The notes beneath the pieces are model-generated. The model worked only from the letters and a program-made list of their open reading frames with translations, was not told the origin of the DNA and did no database searches. From assembly GCA_022824265.1 (NCBI GenBank), contig JAJEAG010000055.1, positions 140,590 through 204,589 on the forward strand: DNA of 64,000 bases, in the 5' to 3' direction. Of the stretch, positions 54,058 to 63,834 are shown in pieces. A program made the translations under genes and the position numbers. The stretch comes from Candidatus Poribacteria bacterium (GTDB lineage Bacteria > Poribacteria > WGA-4E > WGA-3G). Position 1 is the first letter of the stretch. Each line of letters begins with the position of its first letter.

Positions 54058-55110
54058 TTACATGCGATTTAGAGAAATGTAACGCGACCCATAGGTTTTC
54101 ATGATCCGATTATGAATAAAGCTGTACTTTTCTGGGTTTATGGAACGAAGTCTATCTGGATAGACAAGATAGTATGCGAGGCTTTCTGCCATATCCTCAT
54201 TTGGATTTTTTTGATGTGCGTAGTCGGATACAAATGTACTTTTGTCTTTAGTTGTTGACCAACCTTCTTCATTCTTCGGATCTTTATCCTCATACCAACC
54301 GCCAAGTTCTTGCCAGTCGTTCTTTAGTTGTGTAGGGAAAAGGTGAGACCATAAAAAATGTGCTTTTTCATGAGCAATTACACGTCGAGTATCACTCGTA
54401 TAATCACGATTAAACATTGACTGTACTAATTCAATATATTGATTAGTTGTCCATGCGACTCCCGCTGCTCTAACTGTATCATCAATCCTACAAATTATAT
54501 ATTTTAATTGCGGGACTTTATGTAATGCCCGTGGGAAGTCTTCAAATATTGAAACCAGCAGCATCAAGTCTTTATTTTCAAATTCTGCATAGTGTCTTGT
54601 GGTTTCTTTTGTTGTATGTTGGGTTAGGATTTCATAGGATGGTATATCTACTATTATACCATATCTTTCTTTTAATACTGTTATGAGTGCCGGTCTATTG
54701 GTGCCATTTTCAGTAATGTATACAACGGCAGCATTAAACAAACGTCTTTCAGGTGCTACCATATCAGCTGCACCTTTTTTTGGGAAAACATCACTACTGA
54801 TGGTAACGAACTTCATATTATCTTTAGATGCTATCTGTATATCATTTTGCATTTCATTGTTACTTATTTTCCATTTTGAAGGCGTTAATTTCTCACCAGG
54901 ATTTGGAGATATGGATTCCAAGATTTCTTCGAGTGTCTGTGCTTGCTTTGTAGACCACGAAGAATCTAAATGGATAGAATGTTTATATGCAAGTTGTTCA
55001 ATAGGATTATCTTTTCGGATTTCAAGTGGAACAGTATAGCAACTTACCTGACTTATTATGAGAATTAGAAGAAGAGTATATTTTATTTGTAACAAGAATT
55101 TATTCTGCAT
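54058..55110 (-). CDS. Putative zinc metallopeptidase lipoprotein
   Basis: About 350 residues. A lipoprotein-type signal ends at SQVSC (Cys about residue 23 from ATG 55110). The only recognisable catalytic motif is RRVIAHEKAHFLWSHLF, an HExxH zinc site, with EDMAESLAYYL about 75 residues later supplying a possible third ligand Glu. No family is recognised with certainty. The start at 55110 has AGGGG 8 bases upstream and overlaps the end of the DUF1592 gene by 11 bases, so the two are translationally coupled. It may process proteins or peptides at the cell surface together with its neighbours. Confidence 0.7.
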   Translation of the reverse strand: MQNKFLLQIKYTLLLILIISQVSCYTVPLEIRKDNPIEQLAYKHSIHLDSSWSTKQAQTLEEILESISPNPGEKLTPSKWKISNNEMQNDIQIASKDNMKFVTISSDVFPKKGAADMVAPERRLFNAAVVYITENGTNRPALITVLKERYGIIVDIPSYEILTQHTTKETTRHYAEFENKDLMLLVSIFEDFPRALHKVPQLKYIICRIDDTVRAAGVAWTTNQYIELVQSMFNRDYTSDTRRVIAHEKAHFLWSHLFPTQLKNDWQELGGWYEDKDPKNEEGWSTTKDKSTFVSDYAHQKNPNEDMAESLAYYLVYPDRLRSINPEKYSFIHNRIMKTYGSRYISLNRM

Positions 55111-57562
55111 TGTTTTTTCCCCTTGTGCCACGTCGCAAACGGAACGGATCGCTTTTGACAATTTCTGTAATCAACACCGAAACTCTATAGTCTTTTGCTT
55201 CAAGTTCGGCGACGATTCTTTCAATCGTTGGTCGATCATAATATTCTAACCCTCTCCCTATTGCGTAGATTAACATTTTTTCTGTCAGACATTGTGCAAA
55301 CTGTTTTTTCCTATTTTTGAGAATCTGTTTTAGATCTGCAATTCCTTCTAATAAGGTGCCGTCTGGTAGTTGTCCTGCTGTATCAATATCCTGTTCTCCA
55401 TCCTTTGTCCGATACTTACCTATAGCGTTGTAGTTTTCCATTGCAAACCCGATAGGATCCATTTTTGCGTGGCAGTTTGCACAAGCAGGATCATCTCTGT
55501 GTTGTTCAAGACGTTCTCTGAGTGTGGTACCTGTAATAGCGTCATGCTCCTCTTCCAATTCAGGAACATTTGGAGGTGGAGGTGGAGGTGGTGAACCGAG
55601 TATCTGTTCCAATACCCAACGTCCTCTTTTCACTGGCGATGTGCGTGACGGATTAGAGGTTACTGTCAAGACACTTGCATGTGTGAGTATGCCCCCGCGT
55701 GCTGAGTTTTGTAATGCAACACGTTGAAACGCGTTGCCTTTAATTTGCTCTCCTCCCTCATTTCTCCAAATTTCGTAGTGTCCTGCCAAACGTTGGTTCA
55801 AGAAAGTAAAGTCAGCATCAAGTAAATCAAGTATGCTACGGTCTTCACGGAATATTGACTCCAGAAATAGTTCTGTTTCCTTCAACATATCTGCACGTAG
55901 TTTTGGATTGAATGTTGGAAAACGATTGGGATCAGGTGTAACTGTATCCAACCGTTGAATTTGTAACCATTGTGCACCAAAGTTAGTAGCTAATTCGGTT
56001 GCTTTTGGATCTGAGAGCATTCGTTTAACTTGGGTTTCGAGTGATGTACTTAGTTGGTTTTTCTCAGCGAGTTCAAGAAGTTCATCATCTGGAATGCTAC
56101 TCCATAAGAAATAGGAAAGTCGAGAAGCGAGATGAAATTCATCAATCGGATGTGGTTCTTCGGTTTGTGGACGGTCATCTAATTCCAAACGGAATAGAAA
56201 TTTGGGTGAACAGAGTATTACTTTAATTGCCTGTTGGATAGCAGCTTCCCATTTTGCACCCTCTGCTTGAAAAGATTCCACAAATTGAGCAAGTTCTTCA
56301 ATTTCCTGATGGCTCGGTGTCCGACGATATGCCTTACGTAGCAAACGGGTTAATACTTCACGGGTCTGTTCAGTTTGAGGTATATCTGGTGTGCATGCTA
56401 ATATCTTGAGGTGCGATTTTGGTCTTGTTTCCAAAGGTCCTACCGATGTGATAGAACGAATGTGGAGTTTTGCTTGTGGTTCACCATTTTCAGGTTTTAC
56501 CATAGCGATTCCTGCCAATTGAATATTCGGGACTCTACTAACAAGGTGTCTGATTGTCTGAAGTTTCTTTGGATCACGCGATGTAATTTCAAATATTTCT
56601 AAAACTTTCATACCATGTTGTGTATTGGAATCTATACCGACTAACTGCGCGAGTTCTTCTGGTGAAGAAACATCTTCCAAGTCATTACCTTTGATGAATA
56701 GCGCGACGTGAACTGGTGCCTCGCTCTCTGTTTCGGCATAAAGCGTTGCACGGAAATATGTCTCTACATCGGGTAGAAGTTTCAGTGTTGTAGCGTATGC
56801 TTTGAATGGACCAGATAACCAAGGTTCTGTTGCATTTGGATCAAGCAGGCGAAAACGTTGATCTTTAACACTATCGTGACGTGGGAGTAGATATTTTGTA
56901 TTCTGGTAATTTGTGGATGGTTTAGGAGGGTTCAATATGATAACTCGTGTCGCTATTGCTTCTGCTGCTTCAAGATACCGTTCCATGAGTAGTGGTGACA
57001 TTGTCAGGACATCACCGATATTATCAAATCCGTGTCCTACATTGTCTGCGGGGAAACTTTCGGTCGGATCAAAATCTGCTCCCAATAAATCTCTAACGCT
57101 GTTCTTGTATTCAACCTTATTGAGTCTTCGGACGGTTACGCGTCCGGGGTCAGGTTTAGCATTGCGGCTTGCATCCTCAAAAATAGCATTGACATGTTGA
57201 ACGAATGATTCCATTTCTTCCAAAGAAGGTTGCTCACTACCCGCTGGAGGCATGTGACGTGTTTCTACCATTTGAAGCACTATATTCCAGATATCGCTAT
57301 CTATAATGAGTGACCTGTTGTCCTCATAGGCATCAAGTCCGAGACCTGCTTCGGGTTGATCACCTGCATGGCAGCCAAAGCAGTACTGTTCTAAGAATGG
57401 GATACCCTCTTTTGCAAAGTTGGGAGTCTCTTTTTCCCCGATACTGGGTCTTAATGTAGTAAAAACCAGTAGCAAGATTAGTAAAAAGGGTAATGGTAGG
57501 AATTTGTAAACGTTAGATGATTTTTTTGTTGCAATGAGTGATTTTAATTTCTGATGGATCAT
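55100..57562 (-). CDS. Planctomycete-type cytochrome c with DUF1587/1592/1588/1585 domains
   Basis: 820 residues. An uncleaved anchor or signal (FLPLPFLLILLLVFTTLR, about 21-38) leads to a heme-c-type motif YCFGCHAGDQPEAGLGLDAY (CFGCH). Then, in family order: DUF1587 (VRRLNKVEYKNSVRDLLGAD), DUF1595/1592 (RLLRKAYRRTPSHQEIEELA; ASRLSYFLWSSIPDDELLEL), DUF1588 (GGILTHASVLTVTSNPSRTS) and DUF1585 at the end. Within DUF1588 a second heme site occurs in CANCHAKMDPIGFAMENYNA. It is exported and probably an electron-transfer or oxidase component. The linked metallopeptidase, lactonase and DUF1552 genes follow on the same strand with small gaps. The pairing with DUF1552 is typical of planctomycete-like genomes. 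Confidence 0.9.
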   Translation of the reverse strand: MIHQKLKSLIATKKSSNVYKFLPLPFLLILLLVFTTLRPSIGEKETPNFAKEGIPFLEQYCFGCHAGDQPEAGLGLDAYEDNRSLIIDSDIWNIVLQMVETRHMPPAGSEQPSLEEMESFVQHVNAIFEDASRNAKPDPGRVTVRRLNKVEYKNSVRDLLGADFDPTESFPADNVGHGFDNIGDVLTMSPLLMERYLEAAEAIATRVIILNPPKPSTNYQNTKYLLPRHDSVKDQRFRLLDPNATEPWLSGPFKAYATTLKLLPDVETYFRATLYAETESEAPVHVALFIKGNDLEDVSSPEELAQLVGIDSNTQHGMKVLEIFEITSRDPKKLQTIRHLVSRVPNIQLAGIAMVKPENGEPQAKLHIRSITSVGPLETRPKSHLKILACTPDIPQTEQTREVLTRLLRKAYRRTPSHQEIEELAQFVESFQAEGAKWEAAIQQAIKVILCSPKFLFRLELDDRPQTEEPHPIDEFHLASRLSYFLWSSIPDDELLELAEKNQLSTSLETQVKRMLSDPKATELATNFGAQWLQIQRLDTVTPDPNRFPTFNPKLRADMLKETELFLESIFREDRSILDLLDADFTFLNQRLAGHYEIWRNEGGEQIKGNAFQRVALQNSARGGILTHASVLTVTSNPSRTSPVKRGRWVLEQILGSPPPPPPPNVPELEEEHDAITGTTLRERLEQHRDDPACANCHAKMDPIGFAMENYNAIGKYRTKDGEQDIDTAGQLPDGTLLEGIADLKQILKNRKKQFAQCLTEKMLIYAIGRGLEYYDRPTIERIVAELEAKDYRVSVLITEIVKSDPFRLRRGTRGKNNAE

Positions 57563-57623
57563 AGAATGTTGCCAGTTATGAAAATAAATTTAATGTGTCT
57601 GTGAACAAGTTATGTTGCAGTTA

Positions 57624-57713
57624 TTATACCAATTCTAATAAATAAAACCACATTTTGAGACTTTGATACTAATTTTAATGTAAGAGGCGCAATGAATTGC
57701 GCGACTACAAACG
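57624..57713. repeat. Interspersed repeat, most complete copy
   Basis: The unit begins TTATACCAATTCTAATAAAT, passes through CCACATTTTGAGACTTTGAT, and ends GAGGCGCAATGAATTGCGCG followed by ACTACAAACGCG. The last part is a near-palindrome (GCGCAAT...ATTGCGC). The same unit recurs at 63926-64000, and partial forms are at 63835-63875, 59117-59150 and 15339-15369. It sits in the gap between the DUF1592 gene and the RNase P RNA gene. Confidence 0.75.
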
Positions 57714-57786
57714 CGTTTTTTGTTAATGAGAAGTTATTATTTAGAAATGGTATTACACTTATTTTTTTGATATATTGGTTGATTAG

Positions 57787-58127
57787 CTTGAGTTGAGAAT
57801 AAGCCGGATTCTGTATATGATGGTCATTCATCTGGGACCAATGTCGCCATTGACCTCAAGCGGTTACCCGGAGACGAGGCGGACACACCTTTAAATGTCT
57901 CCATTTTTACCTTGCTCCAGATGGGGTTTACCGAGCTCCATAAGTCACCTTATGGACTGGTGCGCTTTTACCGCACCGTTTCACCTGTACAACGTTGGAC
58001 GTTGTAGTCTACTTTCTGTTGCACTTTCCATAGCGTTGCCGCTCCTGGGGATTACCCAGCATCCTGTCCTGCGGAGTCCGGACTTTCCTCATCTCATTTT
58101 GAGACGCGACCATCTACTCAACTCAAG
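57787..58127 (-). ncRNA. rnpB: RNase P RNA, bacterial class A
   Basis: 341 bases read on the minus strand. Ends CTTGAGTTGAG and CTCAACTCAAG pair as helix P1. Near the 5' side is the universally conserved GAGGAAAGTCCGGAC (P4 half), followed by CAGGATGCTGGGTAA and GTGCAACAGAAAG (P11-P12 region). Near the 3' side lies the matching CGGCTTA with the other P4 half. Length and order fit the ancestral type A. It is the catalytic RNA that trims the 5' leader of tRNA precursors. No protein gene overlaps it, and the flanks are repeat sequence on one side and an AT-rich stretch on the other. Confidence 0.95.
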
Positions 58128-58349
58128 TATTCTTTAAAGGTAACATATTTTGTACGTAGTCGGCAATATAAATTTTAGAATTTGTGCTATGTTTTAAATA
58201 GGAATTTGATAAAGGAATGTATAACTGTCATTTTATAGTGCTTTATTTCCTTGAGTGTATTGTCTACCCGGTTCCTAATAGTATCGTGGATTATACCAAA
58301 TGCCCATGCTGCATCTAGCATTGATTTAGCGCAATCCGCGACATTTCCC

Positions 58350-58691
58350 TTAGTTGACAGCTATGAGTTCTTCTTTCATTATCCATTGTTCTCCTATCTT
58401 ATTCTCAACAGAAACAATACGAATTTCTATGTCATGATTCAGACGAGTCAGAAATGTAAGTAATCGTTCAACACTATAATGATTAAACTTCCCATTCTTA
58501 AGCCGAGAGATTTCAGGTTGCTTCACACCTAATATTTTTGCAGCTTCAACTTGGGTTAACTTCCGCGCTTCTATAATCTGAAACACTTCATATCCAAGTT
58601 GGGCTTTGAGAAGTAACTCCTCTGCATTTGGTAGGTTGAGATCCTCAAACACATTGCCTGAACTCTCTTCAAATTTAATTTTTTTGCTCAT
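58350..58691 (-). CDS. higA: XRE-type antitoxin, HigA-like
   Basis: 113 residues. A helix-turn-helix lies at about 40-75: VFQIIEARKLTQVEAAKILG and VKQPEISRLKNGKFNHYSVE, the form used by antitoxins of the HigA/DUF5674-linked kind. The N-terminus (KIKFEESSGNVFEDLNLP) is the usual toxin-contacting tail. GGAG lies 7 bases before the ATG. It overlaps the toxin gene by 17 bases, in the toxin-first order of higBA. It should repress its own promoter and block the toxin. Confidence 0.85.
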   Translation of the reverse strand: MSKKIKFEESSGNVFEDLNLPNAEELLLKAQLGYEVFQIIEARKLTQVEAAKILGVKQPEISRLKNGKFNHYSVERLLTFLTRLNHDIEIRIVSVENKIGEQWIMKEELIAVN

Positions 58692-58944
58692 AGTCTTTCT
58701 CCAATTCTCGTGCCATTTTCAGACGCTTTTTGATTATGTCTATCTCTTTCTTTGGTGTTTCTATACCTCTCTTTGATTTTTTCTGAAAACAGTGTAAGAC
58801 ATAAATGCGATCTCCAATTTTTACAGTATACACAGCACGGTAAGCGTCAGTTCTATATGCCACCCGTATTTCAAAAACACCTGAATCGATTTCCTTGAGG
58901 GATTTCGCGTTTGGAGATAGACTTCCTTCTTGTGCAATAAACAA
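58675..58944 (-). CDS. higB: HigB/RelE-type toxin, probably missing its N-terminus
   Basis: The visible 89 residues match the Gp49/HigB toxin fold: SPNAKSLKEIDSGVFEIRVA, RTDAYRAVYTVKIGDRIYVL and HCFQKKSKRGIETPKKEIDI. That includes the basic catalytic patch. No good start codon precedes them. Before the TTG at 58944 the same frame still encodes KLLKFPKSVRKDVGDAL, which belongs to the family, back to an in-frame TAA at 58996-58998. About 25 residues of the usual N-terminus are therefore lost or out of frame. The toxin may be dead while the antitoxin is intact. Confidence 0.7.
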   Translation of the reverse strand: MFIAQEGSLSPNAKSLKEIDSGVFEIRVAYRTDAYRAVYTVKIGDRIYVLHCFQKKSKRGIETPKKEIDIIKKRLKMARELEKDYEQKN

Positions 58945-58998
58945 AGCATCTCCGACATCTTTTCGAACAGATTTTGGAAATTTTAATAATTTTCCTTA

Positions 58999-60151
58999 GC
59001 GTTTCCTACCCAAACGACTTGTTTCAAGCTTCACCTCTATAGAACATAATACAATTATAACCAAATGGATATATATTTTCAAGTTTAATCTGATTGTCTT
59101 GTTGGGTATGTGAAACCTTATACCATTTCTAACAAATAAAGTGCCATTTTCGGGGAATACTTATAGGGTCTACCTCGAATCAATGCCAATTGTGCTTATT
59201 GCATTCCCGGGTATAAACGTCTTATCTCATGGATTGTAATTATTGCCTAATGAAATTGTGAACTTTTGTTACATCACAATGACATTATGAATCCAGCAAG
59301 AACAAGGAATGTGACGCGAATTTCGCTTTTTTATTTCCTCCATTTTAGTTCTGTTTTGTTCAAGATATAAAGACTACCCATCTGTCATCCTTCGGAATCA
59401 ATGCCAAATGCGCTTATAGCGTTTGTCTGGACTTTAGTGTTTTTATGTCGGCGGGTCGCTTTCCGATCGCTCCGACCTACCAGACTTTATGTGAGCATAC
59501 GGGCGAGGAGACCTCGTACATACGATAAGGTAAAAAGCATCCGGATCAAATGAAAATTGGAATTACCGATTTAATTTAATAACTTATTCTTTATTTAGTT
59601 GTTTTTAGTTGTTTTTTAGTTGTTTTTTTCTAAATTTTGCTTAGGTGTTCTCGATCCTGTAGTGGTAAGGGTTTAAGTAGACTTTTTTTGTTAACGGAAA
59701 TTAAAAAAAACAACTAAAAGCAAGTTTTTTTTAATTGTTTTTTCGGTTTTTGTGTGTGATATGTTGTCATTGCATTGCAGAAGTTTTGTGTGATTTATTT
59801 GAAGATTTCGTTTTTGGATTTGGTATATTGTCATCGGTGTTCCTCTATTTTGTCCGTTGTGTGTTGGATGTTGGGTTATATTATACTTGATGGTCGTTTG
59901 GTTTTGTAGTGTTATTGGTTTTGATAACAATATATATCCAATATGTTTGATGTCTGTTTCAGTTTTTTGGTTTAGTTTTCAGTATTGACTAAACCGGGGT
60001 TTTCAGGATAGTAGGTCGCTCTTACAGAAGAAAGATTGCCAATCAACAATAATGGTTGAATCCGGTAATGGGATAATAATTATTAAAATTGGTATTAGAT
60101 TCAGATAGTTTAATCTGATGTGTGTATACGATCCGGTAATGATAATAAAAA
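58999..60151. other. Repeat-rich region without a gene
   Basis: About 1.15 kb. It contains a partial copy of the interspersed repeat (59117-59150), the word TCGCTCCGACCTAC (59467-59480), which is the complement of a repeat seen at 12711 and 38329, and a GGGCGAGGAGACCTCG hairpin (about 59502) related to one at 63895. There is also a low-complexity TTTAGTTGTTT run (59595-59635). Reading frames here are short and biased. I see no gene. Confidence 0.6.
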
Positions 60152-60188
60152 AGGACTTACGCATAACCTCTCGGATTGCGTAAGTCCT
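60152..60188 (-). terminator. Terminator of nrdJ, also a copy of the AGGACTTACGC repeat
   Basis: AGGACTTACGCA pairs with TGCGTAAGTCCT across a 13-base loop. On the minus strand the stem is followed by six T residues. It starts 21 bases after the nrdJ stop. The same inverted ends occur 3.3 kb away at 63461-63582. Confidence 0.75.
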
Positions 60189-60209
60189 AAAGATTGCATA
60201 TAGGAGGGT

Positions 60210-63200
60210 TTATGAACAACCGCTTGTTGCACCACAATTAGTGCATCGGTAGCAAACACCGCTTCGAATCATAATCGTTCCACAATCGTGGCAAGGTGGA
60301 GCGTCTCCGTGTCGAAGTGAAATCAGTTTTTCGCGATCTGTCCATGGATTTGCGTCCCCATTATTTCCGTGTCCAGATGGATGAGTTTCTGCGGGTAATG
60401 CCATCTGGTCATCTAGCTCAAGAACTTCTGTAGCCTCTTCCTGAACATCTTTCGGGAGGAACTCTTTACCGAGGTAGCGAAAAATATAATCAACAATCGA
60501 TTGTGCCATCGGAATATCGGAGTTTTGAGTGAAACCCGATGGTTCGAACCGGACATGACTAAACTTATTGACAAGCGATTCTAACGGCACACCGTATTGC
60601 AATGCGACAGAAATGAGGATAGCAATAGAATCCATAAGACCGGAGATTGTAGATCCCTGTTTGCTCATGGTAAGGAATACTTCACCAGGAGTGCCATCTT
60701 CAAAGAAACCGACACTCATGTAGCCTTCATGTCCGCCTACACTGAATTTATGTATCCTTGCATCGCGTGTATCTGAAAGTCGTCTTCTGATAGGACGTTC
60801 ACCAACTTCATCCTGTGCATCCTGCCGGCTGCTGGTTGAAAGCGGTTGGCTACCTTTACTACCATCACGATAAATTGCAAGACATTTCACCCCGAGTCGC
60901 CACGCTTCAACATAAAGTTCCTTAATATCGTCTACTGTTGCTTCACGTGGAACGTTAACTGTTTTTGAAATAGCACCTGAGATGAAGGGTTGTACAGCTG
61001 CCATTAATTTGAGCGGTCCCATATGATGAATAAATCGTGTTCCGTACTTACCAGACTGAACAGCACAATCAAAAACAGGATAATGTTTAGACGACAAATG
61101 TGGTGCGCCTTCAACAGTACCTGTGCCACAGATGATTTCCTCAGCACTTGCAATTTCACTGGGGTTAAAACCGAGATATGTTAGAAGGTTAAAATCAGGA
61201 TCCGCAGCTTTTTCAGTTGTGATGCCTAATCTTTCAAGACATTCTTCTCCAAGGAAACCGGGTGCGAAAGCGAGATTCAGGTCAAACGCGCTTGGTAACA
61301 TTTCTTCAACATGTCCAATATCTTCCTCAGTGAAACCTTTATATTTGAGAGATTCCGGATTAATATAAGGTGTTCCCTCAAGTGTACCTGTTCCAACGAT
61401 ATGTGTGACAATTGCTTCAATGTGTTGCTGTATGTATCCGAGTTTTACCAAAGCATCGCGTACGCTCTGGTTAACGATCTTGATGTAACCGCCACCTGCT
61501 AACTTTTTGAATTTGACAAGTGCAAACTCAGGCTCAATACCTGTTGTATCACAATCCATAAGGAGCGCGATTGTGCCGGTTGGAGCAAGCACACTAATCT
61601 GTGAATTTCGATAGCCGAAGTTTTCACCTTTTTGTTGACAGATATCCCAATCTTTTCGCGCGGCTTCCAGTAGATCTTTCGGACATGTTGTGGCATCAAT
61701 TTTGTATGCTGCATCACGATGCATATTGATAACGCCTAACATTGAATCACGGTTTTTTGCATATCCAGTAAAAGGTCCAATACTTTTTGCGATTTCTGCG
61801 CTTGTTTGGTAGCCGTGTCCACTCAGGATAGCGGTGATAGCACCAGCATAGCTGCACGCTTCTGCACTATCATAGGGAATACCCAATCGCATTAAGAGTG
61901 CCCCTAAATTGGCATATCCCAAACCGAGAGGACGATATTCATGGGATTTTCTGGCGATCTTTGGCGTTGGATATGATGAGAGACTTACAATGATTTCCAT
62001 TGCTGTGATAAAGATACGAACAGCTGCTCGGAAACCGTCAATATCAAAAGTGTCATCATCATTCAGGAATTTGACGAGGTTTATGCTTGCGAGGTTACAT
62101 GCAGAGTCGTCTAAGAACAAATATTCACTGCACGGATTGCTTGCGTAAATCCGATCAGTCTGCTTACAAGTATGCCATTTTTGAATTGTATCATCAAATT
62201 GGACACCTGGGTCTGCACATGCCCATGCTGCTTCAGCAATTTTATCTACCAGCATTTTGGCTTCGTATTCATTAGCAACTTCACCGGATGTGCGATATGT
62301 TGTCTGCCACTTTTCACCTTGTAGATAAGCATCCATGAAGACATCTGGAATTCGGACGGAATTGTTACTGTTTTGTCCGCTCACAGTTCCATAAGCCTCA
62401 CCGTTAAAGTCAGCGGGATAACCTGCTGCGATGAGTGCTTTTGCTTTCTCTTCTTCTTTCATCTTCCAGTCGATGTATTCGACGATTTCTGGATGGTCCA
62501 TATCTAAAATGACCATTTTTGCGGCGCGTCGGGTTGTGCCACCAGACTTAATACTACCAGCCCATCTGTCAAATCCCTCAAGGAATGAGAGAACACCGGA
62601 ACTTTCTCCGCCGCTGGAAAGATGTTCACCTTTCGCACGTACCCTACTAAAGTTAGAACCTGTTCCACTACCGTATTTAAAGAGTCTAACTTCAGCTTTT
62701 TGAAGATCCAGCATGGAATCTAACGAATCATCTACACTTTGGATGAAACATGCGGAATTTTGTGGGTATTGATATGCGTTTTCTGAAATACTAACTTTCT
62801 GTGCTTCTCTGTCCCAATAATAATTTCCTCCGCCACCTTTAATCCCGTATTCATGCCATAAACCACAATTGAACCATACGGGTGAGTTGAAAGCACCTCG
62901 TTGCGTGACAAGGATATGCGTCAACTCCATTTCAAAAGTTTCTGCGTCTTCGGGTGTAGCAAAATAACCACCAATTTCTTCACCAGCACGGCGAAGTGTA
63001 CGAGCCACACGGGTTACTAATTGACGAACACTGGTTTCCGATTCTACCTCAGGGACTCCAGCTTTCCGAAAATACTTTGAGGCAGCAATGTCCGTGGCGA
63101 GTTGTGTCCAAAAAACAGGGACTTCCACTCGATCCTGCTTAAAGATGACTTCACCTTTTTCATTGTAAATTGCGGCATCACGATGTTCCCACTCTAATTC

Positions 63201-63317
63201 ATCATACGGGTGTACCGCTGATTTCGTGAAGTGTCGTGCGAAGGAAAGCCCTGTTCCATCGCCTTCCATCGGATGTTCCGCTGCTTCATCAAGTTCGTTA
63301 ATATTGTTAGCAGCCAT
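60210..63317 (-). CDS. nrdJ: Class II (B12-dependent) ribonucleotide reductase
   Basis: About 1035 residues. The substrate region is NSACFIQSVDDSLDSMLDL, then GSGTGSNFSRVRAKGE and SIKSGGTTRRAAKMVILDMD. The catalytic Cys loop is YASNPCSEYLFLDDSACNLA, and the second signature is LAPTGTIALLMDCDTTGIEP. The C-terminus is a zinc ribbon: CHDCGTIMIRSGVCYRCTNC with a further Cys near the end, which re-reduces the active site. It turns ribonucleotides into deoxyribonucleotides using adenosylcobalamin. ATG 63317 is chosen because AGGAGG lies 8 bases upstream. The upstream region shows no cobalamin riboswitch. It is a single-gene unit with its own terminator. Confidence 0.96.
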   Translation of the reverse strand: MAANNINELDEAAEHPMEGDGTGLSFARHFTKSAVHPYDELEWEHRDAAIYNEKGEVIFKQDRVEVPVFWTQLATDIAASKYFRKAGVPEVESETSVRQLVTRVARTLRRAGEEIGGYFATPEDAETFEMELTHILVTQRGAFNSPVWFNCGLWHEYGIKGGGGNYYWDREAQKVSISENAYQYPQNSACFIQSVDDSLDSMLDLQKAEVRLFKYGSGTGSNFSRVRAKGEHLSSGGESSGVLSFLEGFDRWAGSIKSGGTTRRAAKMVILDMDHPEIVEYIDWKMKEEEKAKALIAAGYPADFNGEAYGTVSGQNSNNSVRIPDVFMDAYLQGEKWQTTYRTSGEVANEYEAKMLVDKIAEAAWACADPGVQFDDTIQKWHTCKQTDRIYASNPCSEYLFLDDSACNLASINLVKFLNDDDTFDIDGFRAAVRIFITAMEIIVSLSSYPTPKIARKSHEYRPLGLGYANLGALLMRLGIPYDSAEACSYAGAITAILSGHGYQTSAEIAKSIGPFTGYAKNRDSMLGVINMHRDAAYKIDATTCPKDLLEAARKDWDICQQKGENFGYRNSQISVLAPTGTIALLMDCDTTGIEPEFALVKFKKLAGGGYIKIVNQSVRDALVKLGYIQQHIEAIVTHIVGTGTLEGTPYINPESLKYKGFTEEDIGHVEEMLPSAFDLNLAFAPGFLGEECLERLGITTEKAADPDFNLLTYLGFNPSEIASAEEIICGTGTVEGAPHLSSKHYPVFDCAVQSGKYGTRFIHHMGPLKLMAAVQPFISGAISKTVNVPREATVDDIKELYVEAWRLGVKCLAIYRDGSKGSQPLSTSSRQDAQDEVGERPIRRRLSDTRDARIHKFSVGGHEGYMSVGFFEDGTPGEVFLTMSKQGSTISGLMDSIAILISVALQYGVPLESLVNKFSHVRFEPSGFTQNSDIPMAQSIVDYIFRYLGKEFLPKDVQEEATEVLELDDQMALPAETHPSGHGNNGDANPWTDREKLISLRHGDAPPCHDCGTIMIRSGVCYRCTNCGATSGCS

Positions 63318-63460
63318 AATATGTCCTCCTGTCAGGAATTGTAACAAAATTATAATAATACTTCAAGTGAAAAAAGGTGTTTTTAAACCTAATTTTTTAT
63401 AAATTAATTTGAGAGGTCCATGTAAAATCGAATCCTTGACACAGAAAATCTGTAATAAAT

Positions 63461-63582
63461 TAGGACCTACGCACTATTCACGATTTTTTTAATAATAATG
63501 AGGAAAAAAGTATATTATTCAACAGAATTCTGAGTTTTCAGTGCGCTTACAAAGCGCGCCTACTACTTTTGCGTAAGTCCTG
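63461..63582. repeat. Palindrome-ended element related to the nrdJ terminator
   Basis: AGGACCTACGC at 63462-63472 and GCGTAAGTCCT at 63571-63581 are inverted copies with one mismatch, about 120 bases apart. The inside is AT-rich with a GTGCGCTTACAAAGCGCGCC segment. It has no coding content. The ends equal those of the 37-base stem at 60152-60188, so this may be a small non-autonomous element and the terminator a shrunken copy. Confidence 0.5.
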
Positions 63583-63834
63583 ATAAATATAACCACACTC
63601 TCATGATATGGAAGATATATGTAAATACAACCAGTACTGTTTTTTCTTCATTTCTTCATAAATTTAACGACAGAATTTGATTAATCAATACAGGATATTT
63701 AGAAGAATAATGTATATTGTTCTTAAATATTTGTGATTGTTAATTTAACTATAGTTTGGACAGTTTTATCCTGTTTGGACTTCCGAACAGGTGTGAATTG
63801 TGTTTGGTAAACACTCTTGTTTTTCTATATTTTG

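Noticed and set aside
59595..59635. TTTAGTTGTTT repeats as a CRISPR array
   Set aside because: Units are only about 11-13 bases, directly adjoining, with no spacers and no cas gene.
59691..59930. Open frame of 79 codons on the minus strand
   Set aside because: Low-complexity T/A-rich sequence gives a biased protein rich in Asn, Thr and Gln, without a ribosome site or known family.
63318..63420. Cobalamin riboswitch in front of the B12-dependent nrdJ
   Set aside because: The leader is short and AT-rich and lacks the conserved B12-box core.
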